A DNA stretch of 64,000 nt from Streptomyces sp. NBC_00078 (GCF_026343335.1 NZ_JAPELX010000001.1:2046001-2110000); one strand, 5' to 3'. Positions 43,477-52,285 are shown, numbered from the stretch's first letter. A program made the numbers and translations. The notes: a model not told the origin generated them from the sequence alone.

Positions 43477-43562
43477 GCCTCCGCCCCACAGGTCGCGGCC
43501 TCCGACCGTCCCACGCACCACCCTCGTCCCGGCGCCCAAGCACGTCCCCGGAGGGATTTCCG

Positions 43563-45389
43563 TTGCCGAGCAAGTCTTCCGCGCGTCTCGCCGCGCTCAC
43601 CGTCGCTGCCGTATGTTCCGCGGCCTCCGCCGTCGCCCTGACCTCTCCCGCGCACGCGGACTCCGTGCGCATCCATGACATCCAGGGCAGCACGCGCACT
43701 TCTCCGTACGCCGGCCAGAAGGTCACCGACGTGGCCGGAATCGTCACCGGCGTGCGCGCCTACGGTTCCTCCAAAGGCTTCTGGATCCAGGACCCGAACC
43801 CGGACGACAGTCCGGCGACCAGTGAGGGCGTCTTCGTCTTCACCAGCTCCGCCCCGAAGGTCGCCGTCGGTGACTCCGTCACAGTCACCGGCACGGTCTC
43901 GGAGTTCGTCCCCGGCGGCACCTCGACCGGCAACCAGTCGCTGACCGAGATCACCAAGCCGACGATCACCGTCGTCTCCAGCGGCAACGCGGTCCCGGCC
44001 GCCACGGTGATCGACGCGAAGTCGGTGCCGAGCCGGTACACCCCGGCCGGCGACTCGGCCGCGAGCAACTCGGTCAACGGCCTGACGCTGCAGCCGAAGA
44101 AGTACGCCCTGGACTTCTACGAGTCCCTGGAGGGTATGAACGTCCAGGTCAAGGACACCCGTGTGGTCACCGCGACCGACCCGTACACCGAGCTGTGGGT
44201 CACGGTGAAGCCGCACGAGAACCCCACCCGCCGCGGCGGCACGCTGTACGGCTCGTACGACTCGCAGAACACCGGCCGGCTGCAGATCCAGTCGCTGGGT
44301 TCCACGGCCGCCTTCCCGGTGGCCAACGTCGGCGACACGCTGACCGGCACCACGACCGGCCCGATGGACTACAACCAGTTCGGCGGCTACACCCTCGTCG
44401 CGAACGAGATCGGCACGCTCAAGAGCGGCGGCCTCAAGCGTGAGACCACGAAGAAGCAGTCGCGGAGCGAGCTGGCGGTCGCGACGTACAACGTCGAGAA
44501 CCTCGACCCGTCCGACAACACCTTCGCGGCGCACGCCGCCGCGATCGTGAACAACCTGCAGTCACCCGACATCGTGTCCCTGGAGGAGATCCAGGACAAC
44601 AACGGCGCCACGGACGACGGTACGGTCGCCGCCGACGTGACGGTGAACAAGCTGATCGACGCGATCGTGGCGGCGGGCGGCCCCAAGTACGACTGGCGCT
44701 CGATCGACCCGGTCAACGACCAGGACGGCGGCGAGCCCGGGGGCAACATCCGCCAGGTCTTCCTGTTCAACCCGGAGCGGGTGTCCTTCACGGACCGCGC
44801 AGGCGGCGACTCCACCACCGCGGTCGGCGTCACCAGGGTTCACGGCAAGGCGCAGCTGACGGCCTCGCCCGGCCGCGTCGCCCCGGCGAACGACGCCTGG
44901 AAGTCCAGCCGCAAGCCGCTGGCCGCCGAGTTCGTCTTCCACGGCAAGACCGTCTTCGTGATCTCCAACCACCTCAACTCCAAGGGTGGCGACCAGGGGC
45001 TGACCTCGCAGTTCCAGCCGGCAGTGCGCAGCTCGGAGATCCAGCGCCACGCGCAGGCGACGCTGGTCAACGCCTTCGTCAAGAACATCCTGGACGTCCA
45101 GAAGAACGCGGACGTCATAGCGCTCGGCGACATGAACGACTTCGAGTTCTCCGGCACCGCCAGGATCCTGGAGGGTGACGGCGCGCTCTGGTCCGCGATC
45201 AAGTCGCTGCCGAAGAGCGAGCGTTACACCTACGACTACCAGGGCAACCAGCAGGTCCTCGACCAGATCCTGATCAGCCCGGCGATCCGGCGCGGCTGTG
45301 ACTTCGCGTACGACAGCGTGCACGTCAACTCGGAGTTCAACGACCAGATCAGCGACCACGACCCGCAGGTGCTGCGCTTCAGGCCGTGA
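43563..45389 (+). CDS. ExeM/NucH-family extracellular endonuclease
   Basis: 608 residues. TTG 43563 follows GGAGGG and opens a signal peptide (LPSKSSARLAALTVAAVCSA, cleavage near AHA-DS). An OB-fold NucH N-terminal domain (IHDIQGSTRTSPYAGQKVTD) precedes an endonuclease/exonuclease/phosphatase domain with its motifs: ATYNVENLDPSD, VSLEEIQDNNG, VISNHLNSKGGDQG, IALGDMNDFEFSG, QISDHDPQVL. It degrades extracellular DNA/RNA for nutrients. The open frame upstream of the TTG lacks a plausible leader. The shared 15-bp motif lies about 125 bp upstream. Confidence 0.9.
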   Translation: MPSKSSARLAALTVAAVCSAASAVALTSPAHADSVRIHDIQGSTRTSPYAGQKVTDVAGIVTGVRAYGSSKGFWIQDPNPDDSPATSEGVFVFTSSAPKVAVGDSVTVTGTVSEFVPGGTSTGNQSLTEITKPTITVVSSGNAVPAATVIDAKSVPSRYTPAGDSAASNSVNGLTLQPKKYALDFYESLEGMNVQVKDTRVVTATDPYTELWVTVKPHENPTRRGGTLYGSYDSQNTGRLQIQSLGSTAAFPVANVGDTLTGTTTGPMDYNQFGGYTLVANEIGTLKSGGLKRETTKKQSRSELAVATYNVENLDPSDNTFAAHAAAIVNNLQSPDIVSLEEIQDNNGATDDGTVAADVTVNKLIDAIVAAGGPKYDWRSIDPVNDQDGGEPGGNIRQVFLFNPERVSFTDRAGGDSTTAVGVTRVHGKAQLTASPGRVAPANDAWKSSRKPLAAEFVFHGKTVFVISNHLNSKGGDQGLTSQFQPAVRSSEIQRHAQATLVNAFVKNILDVQKNADVIALGDMNDFEFSGTARILEGDGALWSAIKSLPKSERYTYDYQGNQQVLDQILISPAIRRGCDFAYDSVHVNSEFNDQISDHDPQVLRFRP

Positions 45390-45452
45390 CTCGGACTCGT
45401 AGCCCGGGCTCGTAGCGCAGGCCGGCAGCTCCTGTTCGTAACTCCCGTTTGG

Positions 45453-46187
45453 TCAGGGCTGGTTGAACACTCCGTTCAGCCAGCCCTGCCAGGCGGCTTC
45501 GCACTCCTTGATGTCGCCGCCCGGCGTGAAGTCGTGCAAGGAGATGCCGACCGGGTGGCCCCAGTGGTTGCGCCCGAAGACGCGGGTGAGGCCCCGGTCC
45601 GTCCGCAGTCCGATGAAGTACGGGTTCCGGAAGTCGACCACGGCGTCGAAATCATCGGGCCCGTGGACCGTGACTCGCGTGCCGGCGGTCACGTCCTCGC
45701 CGACTCCCAGCGCACGCCCGACGACAGCGAGCGCGTCCGCGGCCTTCGACGCCTCGGGCCCGTCGAACGTGGCGAAGGCCGCCGGCCGGGGCGCGAAGTG
45801 GACCAGGTACTCGCGCAGGGTGTGCAGATAGAAGTCGGTGTGCTTGGCCGCACCGTCGTACTGGTTGTCCCAGTCGTCGACGAAGATTCCGCTGTGCACG
45901 TACCGCACCCAGGCCCGGCGTCCGTCGTCGCGGGGTTCCACCGTGTAGTCGAGCTGGTTGAGGGTCTGCTCGGAGATGCCTTCGACGTCCTCGACGCGGT
46001 TGGTGTAGCGGTGCGGCGGGTCCCAGGCGGTGACCTTTGACCCGAAGGGCCCCTTGCCGCCGACCCGGGGCTCAGGCGGCTCCATCGGCCACAGATATCC
46101 TCCGGTGCCTGCGGTGACCGCCTCCCACACCTCCTCGGGGGTGGCGTCGACCTCGAACTCCCGGGCGATCTCGAACTCTTTGGACAT
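45453..46187 (-). CDS. SRPBCC/AHSA1-domain protein
   Basis: 244 residues. A START-like fold is indicated by ARE-FEVDATPEEVWEAVTAG at the N-terminus, GGKGPFGSKVTAWDPPHRYT and LREYLVHFAPRPAAFATF; the rest (about 150-244) looks like a second half-domain. Members bind hydrophobic ligands or act as Hsp90 co-chaperone-like modules. Together with the adjacent ArsR regulator it forms the widespread ArsR-SRPBCC pair; the two genes are 3 bp apart. Confidence 0.82.
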   Translation of the reverse strand: MSKEFEIAREFEVDATPEEVWEAVTAGTGGYLWPMEPPEPRVGGKGPFGSKVTAWDPPHRYTNRVEDVEGISEQTLNQLDYTVEPRDDGRRAWVRYVHSGIFVDDWDNQYDGAAKHTDFYLHTLREYLVHFAPRPAAFATFDGPEASKAADALAVVGRALGVGEDVTAGTRVTVHGPDDFDAVVDFRNPYFIGLRTDRGLTRVFGRNHWGHPVGISLHDFTPGGDIKECEAAWQGWLNGVFNQP

Positions 46188-46190
46188 GAT

Positions 46191-46787
46191 CTACTCCAAC
46201 TCGGTCTGCTTGAGCGTGGGATGGACGGCCACGACGATCCGGTGATCACGGCCCCCCTCGGCGTCCGGGGCGTCGTACTTGCGGATCAGGCCGGTCACGC
46301 CGGCCGTCAACTCCTCGATGAACGCGGCCCGTTCGGCGGCCGAGGCGAAGCGCACCTCGCCGTCCAGCGCGTACGTCGCCAGCCGTTTGCGGGCCTTCGC
46401 GGCGCCGGTGATCAGTGAGCCCACGTCCCGCACCAGACGGGCACCGAGCGCGAGCAGCCAGCGCGCGGACAGCTGGTCGCGGAAGCGGTCCGGGTCCGGC
46501 TGCACGGCAGCGAGCGCGAGCGGCGAGATGACGTACGACGCCGCGGTCGCCCGCATCAGCCGCTCGGTGACGTTGCCCTTGCGGCGCTCCCCTGCCAGCT
46601 CGACCAGGCCGTGCCGCTCCAGCGCCTTGAGGTGGTAGTTCACCTTCTGCCGCGGAAGGCCGACCCGGCCGGCCAGCATCGCCGCCGACGCCGGGCCGGC
46701 CCCCAGCTCGGCGAGCAGCCTCGCCCTTATCGGGTCCAGGGACACGGCGGCGGCCTCGGGGTCCTCGATCACGGTGACGTCCAACAT
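46191..46787 (-). CDS. ArsR-type helix-turn-helix regulator
   Basis: 198 residues. The winged HTH (LDPIRARLLAELGAGPASAA, LPRQKVNYHLKALERHGLVE, then ERRKGNVTERLMRAT) matches the DUF/ArsR clade paired with SRPBCC proteins. No metal Cys pair is seen in the recognition helix, so it probably senses a small organic signal. ATG 46787 is preferred; the open extension above it crosses a 12-bp inverted repeat and 32-bp tandem repeats. Confidence 0.85.
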   Translation of the reverse strand: MLDVTVIEDPEAAAVSLDPIRARLLAELGAGPASAAMLAGRVGLPRQKVNYHLKALERHGLVELAGERRKGNVTERLMRATAASYVISPLALAAVQPDPDRFRDQLSARWLLALGARLVRDVGSLITGAAKARKRLATYALDGEVRFASAAERAAFIEELTAGVTGLIRKYDAPDAEGGRDHRIVVAVHPTLKQTELE

Positions 46788-46798
46788 GTGTCCACCGT

Positions 46799-46844
46799 CC
46801 CACCGAAAACTTTTTTTGTCCAGACTGCTCTGGTTTTCGGTGGG
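46799..46844. promoter_or_regulatory. Long perfect inverted repeat upstream of arsR (candidate operator)
   Basis: CCCACCGAAAAC (46799-46810) and its exact complement (46833-46844) flank 22 bp containing a T7 tract, 12 bp before the regulator start. The centre-to-centre distance is 34 bp, about three helical turns, which suits a dimeric repressor gripping the promoter. Confidence 0.65.
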
Positions 46845-46872
46845 GAGCGTCGGCACGGGATGAGGTGGGTCC

Positions 46873-46968
46873 TCGACGAGGCGGGTCCCGGACGAGGCGG
46901 ATCCGGGATGAGGCGGGTCCCGGACGAGGCGGATCCGGGATGGGACGGGTCCCGGACGAGGCAGGTCC
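46873..46968. repeat. Three 32-bp tandem repeats
   Basis: Units start at 46873, 46905 and 46937, each centred on CGGGTCCCGGACGAGGC, with a few mismatches. They lie in the 423-bp gap between the ArsR gene and the 47211 gene; the remainder of that gap has only the hairpin at 47120. Confidence 0.75.
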
Positions 46969-47119
46969 GGGTCACGGCAGGATGCGCAGCGCATGGTCGT
47001 AGCGGCTGACCGTGCTGCTCTTCAGTCCGGGCCGGGGTCTGTACGCGCTCCCACTGGGCCGTGGCCGACCCGACGCCGTCTCCGGATGCGGCGAGGGGTG
47101 TCGACGTGGGCATGGGCGT

Positions 47120-47150
47120 GGGCGCGCACCCGGCCTCCGGGTGTGCGCCC
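47120..47150. terminator. Hairpin downstream of the repeat-protein gene
   Basis: A 14-bp stem with one G-T pair (47120-47133 with 47137-47150) and a CCT loop lies 60 bp beyond the stop of the 47211 gene. Confidence 0.65.
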
Positions 47151-47210
47151 ACACTCAGCGTGACGTGCCTGCGCCTGGCACCTCTCGGCTGCGGCTCGGC
47201 TGCCTCTCGC

Positions 47211-47801
47211 CTACTTCTTGGGGTACCTCCACGCCACCACCACGGCCACGGCGAACGCCGCGCCGACGACGAGCACCGGCCGCGGATGCCGCGCAACCGC
47301 CCTCACGACGGAACGGGCGGGCCGCGGCACGCTGTGCTCCGCCTCGTGCTCCAGTTCGTGTCCCGTCCCCGACGTCGCGTCCTGGGCGGAGTGACCTGCC
47401 TGCAGCGCCCGGTCATGGGCCTTGTGTCCGGCCTGCAGCGCCCGGTCATGCGCCTTGTGACCGGCCCTGGTCGCCTCGTCCTGGAACCGGTGTCCGGCCT
47501 TGGTCGCTCCGTCGTGAACCCTGTGCCCGGCTTTGGTGGCCCTCTCTTGCGCCATGTGCCCGGCTTTGGTGGCCCTCTCCTGCGCCATGTGCCCGGCCTG
47601 CGCGGCGGAGCTGCGCAGCTGCACGGTCATCGCACCCGCCTTGTCCCGAAGGTCGGCCGTCCGGGCCCGCGCGCGTCCTTTCACATCCATTTTTCCCGCC
47701 AGCTCCTCTACAGTTCGGCCGAGTTGGCTGCGCGTCCGCTCGATCTGCCGTCGCAGCTCATCGGGTCCCTCGGCGCCTGACGCCGCTGCCCTGTCCGTCA
47801 T
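47211..47801 (-). CDS. DUF3618-type membrane protein with 11-residue repeats
   Basis: 196 residues. The N-terminus (LRRQIERTRSQLGRTVEELA) is DUF3618-like. Residues about 65-150 consist of 11-residue units (AGHMAQERATK twice, AGHRVHDGATK, AGHRFQDEATR, AGHKAHDRALQ twice, AGHSAQDATSG), predicted amphipathic helices like those of LEA-type stress proteins. One C-terminal membrane helix (PVLVVGAAFAVAVVVAWRYP) follows. ATG 47801 overlaps the upstream gene stop by 4 bp. Probably envelope or desiccation related (inference). Confidence 0.8.
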   Translation of the reverse strand: MTDRAAASGAEGPDELRRQIERTRSQLGRTVEELAGKMDVKGRARARTADLRDKAGAMTVQLRSSAAQAGHMAQERATKAGHMAQERATKAGHRVHDGATKAGHRFQDEATRAGHKAHDRALQAGHKAHDRALQAGHSAQDATSGTGHELEHEAEHSVPRPARSVVRAVARHPRPVLVVGAAFAVAVVVAWRYPKK

Positions 47802-48217
47802 CGGTGCGCCCTTTCCCTGATCTCCTCGACATCGGCCCTGACGCTGCCGAGGGTCTCCTCGGGCGTGGGGGGTGCGGCGCGGCGCAGCTGAACGCGGCCG
47901 GTCGCGGCGAGCACGGCCGCGATCGCGAACAGCACGCCCGTCACGATGAGCGCCGCGGCCCAGACCGACAGCGTCAGCGACAGAGCGGCGACGGCCGTGC
48001 CGGCCAGGGCGAGCAGACCGGCGTAAGCGAACGCGCCCGCGGCACCGAGAAGTCCGCCGCCGCGCCCGGCGCGCCGGCCCTTGGCGGCCAGCTCCTCCTT
48101 GGCGAGGGCCACTTCCTGTCGTACGAGCCGGGAAAGTTGTTCGGTGGCCTGCCCGACAAGCTCGCCCACCGAATGGTGCTCGTCGCGCACCGGCCCGGGG
48201 TGCATGGTCCCGGTCAC
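47798..48217 (-). CDS. Phage holin family/DUF1469-type membrane protein
   Basis: 139 residues. The helix SVGELVGQATEQLSRLVRQE and VALAKEELAAKGRRAGRGGG precedes two membrane helices (about 55-77 and 83-105), the arrangement of the actinobacterial 'phage holin family' proteins (not true holins). GTG 48217 has AGGAGG at good spacing; an ATG at 48235 would place that site inside the gene. It is coupled to the DUF3618-type gene, a pairing common in Streptomyces. Confidence 0.85.
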   Translation of the reverse strand: MTGTMHPGPVRDEHHSVGELVGQATEQLSRLVRQEVALAKEELAAKGRRAGRGGGLLGAAGAFAYAGLLALAGTAVAALSLTLSVWAAALIVTGVLFAIAAVLAATGRVQLRRAAPPTPEETLGSVRADVEEIRERAHR

Positions 48218-48450
48218 GGTGTCGCCTCCTCTCATGTCCTCTTGAGTTCCTCTCGTCCGGAACATCCCGGGTACCCCTGCCCGCCCCCGCTACCCCTGCC
48301 GGCCGCCGCCCGGCCCGGGGCTCGCCGAGGCGGCGAAGCCTGTCCGCAACCGGCCACGCCGATCCTTCAACAGACCTGCCCCCACGACGAGTTCGAGTAC
48401 GCCGAGCCCCTCGACCGCCGAAAGGCGGACCGTCGACGACGGGCAGCGGA

Positions 48451-49158
48451 TCACCGTTGCCGGCCGCCGCCCCCGCCAAGGCGGCCGAGCTGGGTCTGGA
48501 ACCAGTCGAGGCGGGCCTGCAGCAGAGCCGCCTCCGCGATGAGCTCGGGCACGCCGAGCCCCTCGGCCGCTCCGAGGCCCACCGGTGTCCGCGCGCCACC
48601 GCTGTCGGCCACCACCCTCAGCCCCTCCCCGGCCACCACTCGCAGCCCCTCCCCGGCGAGCCGTGCGAAGGCGGCGAGCGAGAGGGACGGGCGGCCGTCG
48701 ACGCAGCCCGCGCAGGAGGGAGCCAGGGCGAGCCAGCCGGGGCGGCCCCAGCCGGCGTCGGCCAGTGCCGCGGCGACAGTGCCGCAGGCGCAGGAGCCGA
48801 CCGTGACGGTCCGTACCCGCTGGCGGGCGTAGCGGAAGCCGCGCTCGAAGCGGATATAGGCGCCGAGCACGGAGACCTCAAGGAGGACCGCCGCACGGTG
48901 TTCGGCCGTGCACAGCAGCGCCTCGGCCGCCACCCGGTCATGCACACAGTGGAAGCCGCAGTCGCAGCGGCGGTGCGGTGCCCTGTGGCGCAGGCCGTAG
49001 ACGCAGGACGCGTCGGCCAGCACCCCGTACGGGAGCGCGCCGCCGAGCGACACACCGGTGAACCCGGCCCGGGTGCCGTCCTGGGACAGCACCGGGTGGG
49101 CGATCTTGTATCCGGTCGGCGGCTCCGTCGGGCGTTCCTCCGGAAGCCGCAGCCTCAT
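48451..49158 (-). CDS. Conserved protein with Cys-rich cluster, function unknown
   Basis: 235 residues. A conserved-looking start (MRLRLPEERPTEPPTGYKIA, then HPVLSQDGTRAGFTGVSLGG) is followed by HRRCDCGFHCVHDRVAAEAL, with Cys and His residues that could bind metal, and a second pair in CACGTVAAALADAG and APSCAGCVDG. An 8-residue direct duplication (GEGLRVVA twice) is near residue 175. The C-terminal helix resembles a coiled coil. ATG 49158 overlaps the small gene upstream by 4 bp. Family not recognised. Confidence 0.65.
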   Translation of the reverse strand: MRLRLPEERPTEPPTGYKIAHPVLSQDGTRAGFTGVSLGGALPYGVLADASCVYGLRHRAPHRRCDCGFHCVHDRVAAEALLCTAEHRAAVLLEVSVLGAYIRFERGFRYARQRVRTVTVGSCACGTVAAALADAGWGRPGWLALAPSCAGCVDGRPSLSLAAFARLAGEGLRVVAGEGLRVVADSGGARTPVGLGAAEGLGVPELIAEAALLQARLDWFQTQLGRLGGGGGRQR

Positions 49159-49307
49159 CGGGCCGCCGGAACCTCTTCGGGAGCGGACGCCTCGGCGTTC
49201 CCGGCGTTCCCGGCGTTCTCGATCTCCTCGGGCAGTTCGAACTCTTCCTCGTGGATACGCGGCTGCTCCTCCGCGACTCCGGTGGCCAGTGCCTTGCCGA
49301 GCTTCAT
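49155..49307 (-). CDS. Small acidic protein (50 aa) coupled to the Cys-rich protein
   Basis: ATG 49307, preceded by GGAGGCG, opens MKLGKALATGVAEEQPRIHE, then a Glu-rich stretch and a GNAGNA repeat made by a 9-bp DNA repeat, ending EEVPAAR. The stop overlaps the next start (ATGA). Start, ribosome site and coupling support a real gene; function unknown. Confidence 0.7.
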   Translation of the reverse strand: MKLGKALATGVAEEQPRIHEEEFELPEEIENAGNAGNAEASAPEEVPAAR

Positions 49308-49434
49308 GACGCCTCCATGGACTGATGCCGGTCACCGTCCTGGCCATGGTGACTCATGACGGGCGAAATGGACATAGGGCCTGGTCAGCCCGCCATGCCG
49401 AACCAGTGCTTATCAATATCTCGTAGAAGATTTA

Positions 49435-49448
49435 AGTGGAGCTTCACT
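49435..49448. promoter_or_regulatory. Palindrome in the dapA leader
   Basis: AGTGGAGCTTCACT is symmetric at 12 of 14 positions and lies 23 bp before the dapA start in a short AT-rich promoter region (AATATCTCGTAGAAGATTTA). Candidate operator; regulator unknown. Confidence 0.4.
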
Positions 49449-49471
49449 GTCGTGTGGCCGAAACTGAGAGC

Positions 49472-50374
49472 ATGACGACGACCGCGCCCTCGGTGCCACC
49501 CTTCGGCCGCGCCCTGTGCGCGATGATCACGCCCTTCTCCGAGGGCGGCGCCCTCGATCTGGACGGGGCGCAGCGGCTCGCCGACCACCTGGTCTCCCGG
49601 GGCTGCGACGGGCTCGTGCTGTCCGGTACGACGGGCGAGTCGCCGACCACCACGGACGCCGAGAAGGCGGCACTGGTCGAGGCCGTACGGGAGGCGGTGG
49701 GCGACCGGGCGTCGGTCGTGGCGGGCGTCGGCACCTTCGACACCCGGCACACCCTGGAGCTCGCCCGTGAGGCCGAAAAGGCGGGCGCGGACGGCCTGTT
49801 GGTGGTCAGCCCGTACTACAGCAAGCCTCCGCAGGACGCGCTGGAGGCACATTTCCTGGCCGTCGCCGACGCGGTCGGCCTGCCGGTCACGCTGTACGAC
49901 ATCCCGGGCCGCACCGGCACCCGCATCGAGCCCGACACGATCATCCGCCTCGCCGAGCACCCCCGGATCGTGGCGGTGAAGGACTGTTCCCACGACTTCC
50001 TCGCCGCCCAGAAGGTGCTCGCCCGCACGGACCTGGCGTACTACGCGGGCTGCGACGAGCACAACCTCGCCCTGTACGCGGTGGGCGGCGCGGGCTACAT
50101 CAGCACGGTCGCGAACGTTGTACCGGAGCAACTCCGCGCGGTCCTCGACGCGTTCGAGGTGGGCGACACTCCCGTGTCCGCCCACCTCCAGCAACGCGCC
50201 ACGCCCCTCATCGAGTCGATGATGTCGGCGGGCCTGCCCGGCTCGGTCACCGTCAAGGCCCTCCTGGGCGAACTCGGCCTGCCCGCCGGCCCGGTCCGCG
50301 CCCCGCTGCAGCCGGCCGGCCGCGAGGCGGTCGACGGGCTGCTGGGGGCGTACGAGCAGCTCATGGCGGGCTGA
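49472..50374 (+). CDS. dapA: 4-hydroxy-tetrahydrodipicolinate synthase
   Basis: 300 residues. DHDPS motifs are complete: GLVLSGTTGESPTTTDAEK, SPYYSKPPQ, catalytic Tyr in VTLYDIPGRTGTRIEPDT, Schiff-base Lys in RIVAVKDCSHDF, then GAGYISTVANVVPEQ. It condenses pyruvate with aspartate semialdehyde for lysine and diaminopimelate. It is one of three DHDPS-superfamily genes in the window; the TTGES loop and GR in YDIPGRTG mark this as the biosynthetic one. ATG 49472 is preferred to GTG 49436, which would sit inside the palindrome. Confidence 0.9.
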   Translation: MTTTAPSVPPFGRALCAMITPFSEGGALDLDGAQRLADHLVSRGCDGLVLSGTTGESPTTTDAEKAALVEAVREAVGDRASVVAGVGTFDTRHTLELAREAEKAGADGLLVVSPYYSKPPQDALEAHFLAVADAVGLPVTLYDIPGRTGTRIEPDTIIRLAEHPRIVAVKDCSHDFLAAQKVLARTDLAYYAGCDEHNLALYAVGGAGYISTVANVVPEQLRAVLDAFEVGDTPVSAHLQQRATPLIESMMSAGLPGSVTVKALLGELGLPAGPVRAPLQPAGREAVDGLLGAYEQLMAG

Positions 50375-50378
50375 CCGA

Positions 50379-50480
50379 TCAGGGCTGGGCGAAGACCGGC
50401 TCCCAGCGTCCGGCGGCTCCGTCGTTGCCCTCGCGGAAGCCGCTGAGCGGCACCTCCTTGTTGCTGCCGATGGTGACCAT
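50379..50480 (-). CDS. Possible 33-residue peptide or C-terminal remnant
   Basis: A short frame, MVTIGSNKEVPLSGFREGND ending RWEPVFAQP, runs convergent to dapA with codon usage unlike random GC-rich DNA. The composition looks like the C-terminus of a larger protein. Only a weak ribosome site (AAGAG touching the ATG) is present. Not assigned. Confidence 0.3.
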   Translation of the reverse strand: MVTIGSNKEVPLSGFREGNDGAAGRWEPVFAQP

Positions 50481-50573
50481 CTCTTGTGACGCGTGCGGCC
50501 GCCCGCGGTCTATGCCTGTGCCGGCGAAGAATTTTCCAGCGGCCTCGCACCCGTCGTGCCGTACGTTGGTGCC

Positions 50574-51077
50574 GTGAGCCGCCCTCTGCTCTTCCTCGAC
50601 GTCGACGGCCCTCTCAACCCGTATGCCGCAAAGCCCGAGCGACGCCCCGAGGGCTATACGACGATCAGGGTGGCCCTGCATCCCGGCCGCGCGCTGCGGG
50701 TGTGGCTGAGCCCCTCCCACGGACCGGCACTGCTGGCCCTCGACTACGACCTGTGCTGGGCCACGACGTGGATGGACGCCGCCAACCGCTGGATCGGCCC
50801 CGTCGTCGGCCTGCCCGAGCTGCCGTATGTCGACTTCGGTGAGGGCCTGTTCGCCTTCCGCCCCGACGGGGTGTACTGGAAGACGGAGGCCATCGTGCGG
50901 TACGCGGAGGGGCGGCCGTTCGCCTGGGTCGACGACGAGCAGGGCCCGGCGGACCAGGAGTACGTGGCCGCCCACCATTCGGGGCCCACTCTGCTCCACC
51001 ATGTGAGCCCGCGCCTGGGCCTGCGCGAGGGCGACTTCACGGCCCTGGCCCGGTTCGCGGCAGAGCTGCGGACATGA
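50574..51077 (+). CDS. HAD-domain protein
   Basis: 167 residues from GTG 50574. The HAD-like motif I is RPLLFLDVDGPLNPY at the very N-terminus; WATTWMDAANRWIGPVVG and FAWVDDEQGPADQEYVA are the later motifs typical of a small 'HAD domain-containing protein' clade in actinobacteria. The second motif-I Asp (DxD) is present, so phosphatase activity is possible. An earlier in-frame ATG (50493) lacks homologous sequence. Confidence 0.8.
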   Translation: MSRPLLFLDVDGPLNPYAAKPERRPEGYTTIRVALHPGRALRVWLSPSHGPALLALDYDLCWATTWMDAANRWIGPVVGLPELPYVDFGEGLFAFRPDGVYWKTEAIVRYAEGRPFAWVDDEQGPADQEYVAAHHSGPTLLHHVSPRLGLREGDFTALARFAAELRT

Positions 51078-51078
51078 C

Positions 51079-51114
51079 CGGGCGCCCTCCCGCCTGTCGG
51101 CAGAAGGGCGCCCG
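51079..51114. terminator. Bidirectional hairpin between HAD gene and dapD
   Basis: A 10-bp perfect stem (CGGGCGCCCT with AGGGCGCCCG) and 16-nt loop lie between the convergent stops. Confidence 0.75.
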
Positions 51115-51129
51115 TGGTCGTCGTACCGC

Positions 51130-52119
51130 TCAGTTGTGGCTGTGCAGGATCTCGTTCAGACCGCCCCAGACCGCGTTGTTCGGGCGGGCCTCGACCGTGC
51201 CGGTGACCGAGTTGCGGCGGAAGAGGATGTGGGAGGCGCCGGAGAGTTCACGGGCCTTGACGATCTGCCCGTCGGGCATGGTCACACGGGTGCCGGCCGT
51301 GACGTACAGGCCGGCCTCGATCACGCACTCGTCGCCGAGCGCGATGCCGACGCCCGCCTCGGCGCCGACCAGGCAGCGCTCGCCGATCGTGATGCGGACG
51401 TTGCCGCCGCCGGAGAGCGTGCCCATCGTGGAGGCGCCGCCGCCGATGTCCGAACCGTCACCCACGACGACGCCCGCGGAGATACGGCCCTCGACCATGG
51501 ACGTGCCGAGCGTGCCCGCGTTGAAGTTGACGAAGCCCTCGTGCATGACGGTGGTGCCCTCGGCCAGGTGCGCGCCGAGCCGTACGCGGTCGGCGTCGGC
51601 GATCCGGACGCCCTTGGGGGCGACGTAGTCCGTCATGCGCGGGAACTTGTCGACGGACGTCACCTGGAGGTGCAGCCCCTCAGCGCGGGCGTTGAGCCGC
51701 ACCTTCTCGATGTCGTCGACGGCGACCGGGCCGAGCGAGGTCCAGGCGACGTTGGCGAGGAGACCGAAGATGCCGTCCAGGCTCTGGCCGTGCGGCCTGA
51801 CCAGGCGGTGCGAGAGCAGGTGCAGGCGCAGGTAGGTGTCGTGCGTGTCGATCGGCTTCTCGTCGAGGGAGGAGATGACTGTGCGCACCGCGACGACCTC
51901 GACGCCCCGGCGGGCGTCCGGCCCGATCGCCTTGGCCGCGCCCTCGCCGAGCAGCTCCACGGCCTTCTCGGCGGACAGCCGCTCGGTGCCCGACGGTCCG
52001 GGCTGTTCGCTCAGCTCGGGCGCGGGGAACCAGGTGTCGAGAACAGTGCCGTCGGCGGCGATCGTGGCGAGTCCGGTGGCCACGGCGCCGGTGGTGCGAG
52101 GAGCAGTCGTGTCGGTCAT
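51130..52119 (-). CDS. dapD: Tetrahydrodipicolinate N-succinyltransferase
   Basis: 329 residues of the actinobacterial DapD type. The C-terminal half is a left-handed beta-helix of hexapeptide repeats ([60 protein letters not shown]). It succinylates tetrahydrodipicolinate in lysine/DAP synthesis, the step after DapA and DapB. It converges on the HAD gene and is 0.75 kb from dapA but in the opposite direction. Confidence 0.93.
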   Translation of the reverse strand: MTDTTAPRTTGAVATGLATIAADGTVLDTWFPAPELSEQPGPSGTERLSAEKAVELLGEGAAKAIGPDARRGVEVVAVRTVISSLDEKPIDTHDTYLRLHLLSHRLVRPHGQSLDGIFGLLANVAWTSLGPVAVDDIEKVRLNARAEGLHLQVTSVDKFPRMTDYVAPKGVRIADADRVRLGAHLAEGTTVMHEGFVNFNAGTLGTSMVEGRISAGVVVGDGSDIGGGASTMGTLSGGGNVRITIGERCLVGAEAGVGIALGDECVIEAGLYVTAGTRVTMPDGQIVKARELSGASHILFRRNSVTGTVEARPNNAVWGGLNEILHSHN

Positions 52120-52248
52120 GAGGGAATCTTAAGGCCTGTCGCTGGGGGTCTATGGAGTCCACCCAGTCTGTGCAAGTCCACGTCAGCGCCAGTTTTTCCG
52201 TCTCGCTCCGTACAGTCCGTGAGATCTGTGTGAGACCGCGTGAGACGA

Positions 52249-52285
52249 CGAAGCCCCGCCCGGCAGCACGCCAGGCGGGGCTTCG
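52249..52285. terminator. Hairpin between dapD and the DUF7848-type gene
   Basis: A perfect 12-bp stem (CGAAGCCCCGCC with GGCGGGGCTTCG) with a 13-nt loop is 12 bp beyond the stop of the 52297 gene. Confidence 0.75.

Noticed and set aside
47798..48217. Holin annotation as a sign of a prophage
   Set aside because: This family name is misleading; the protein is a common chromosomal membrane protein paired with DUF3618, and no phage genes surround it.
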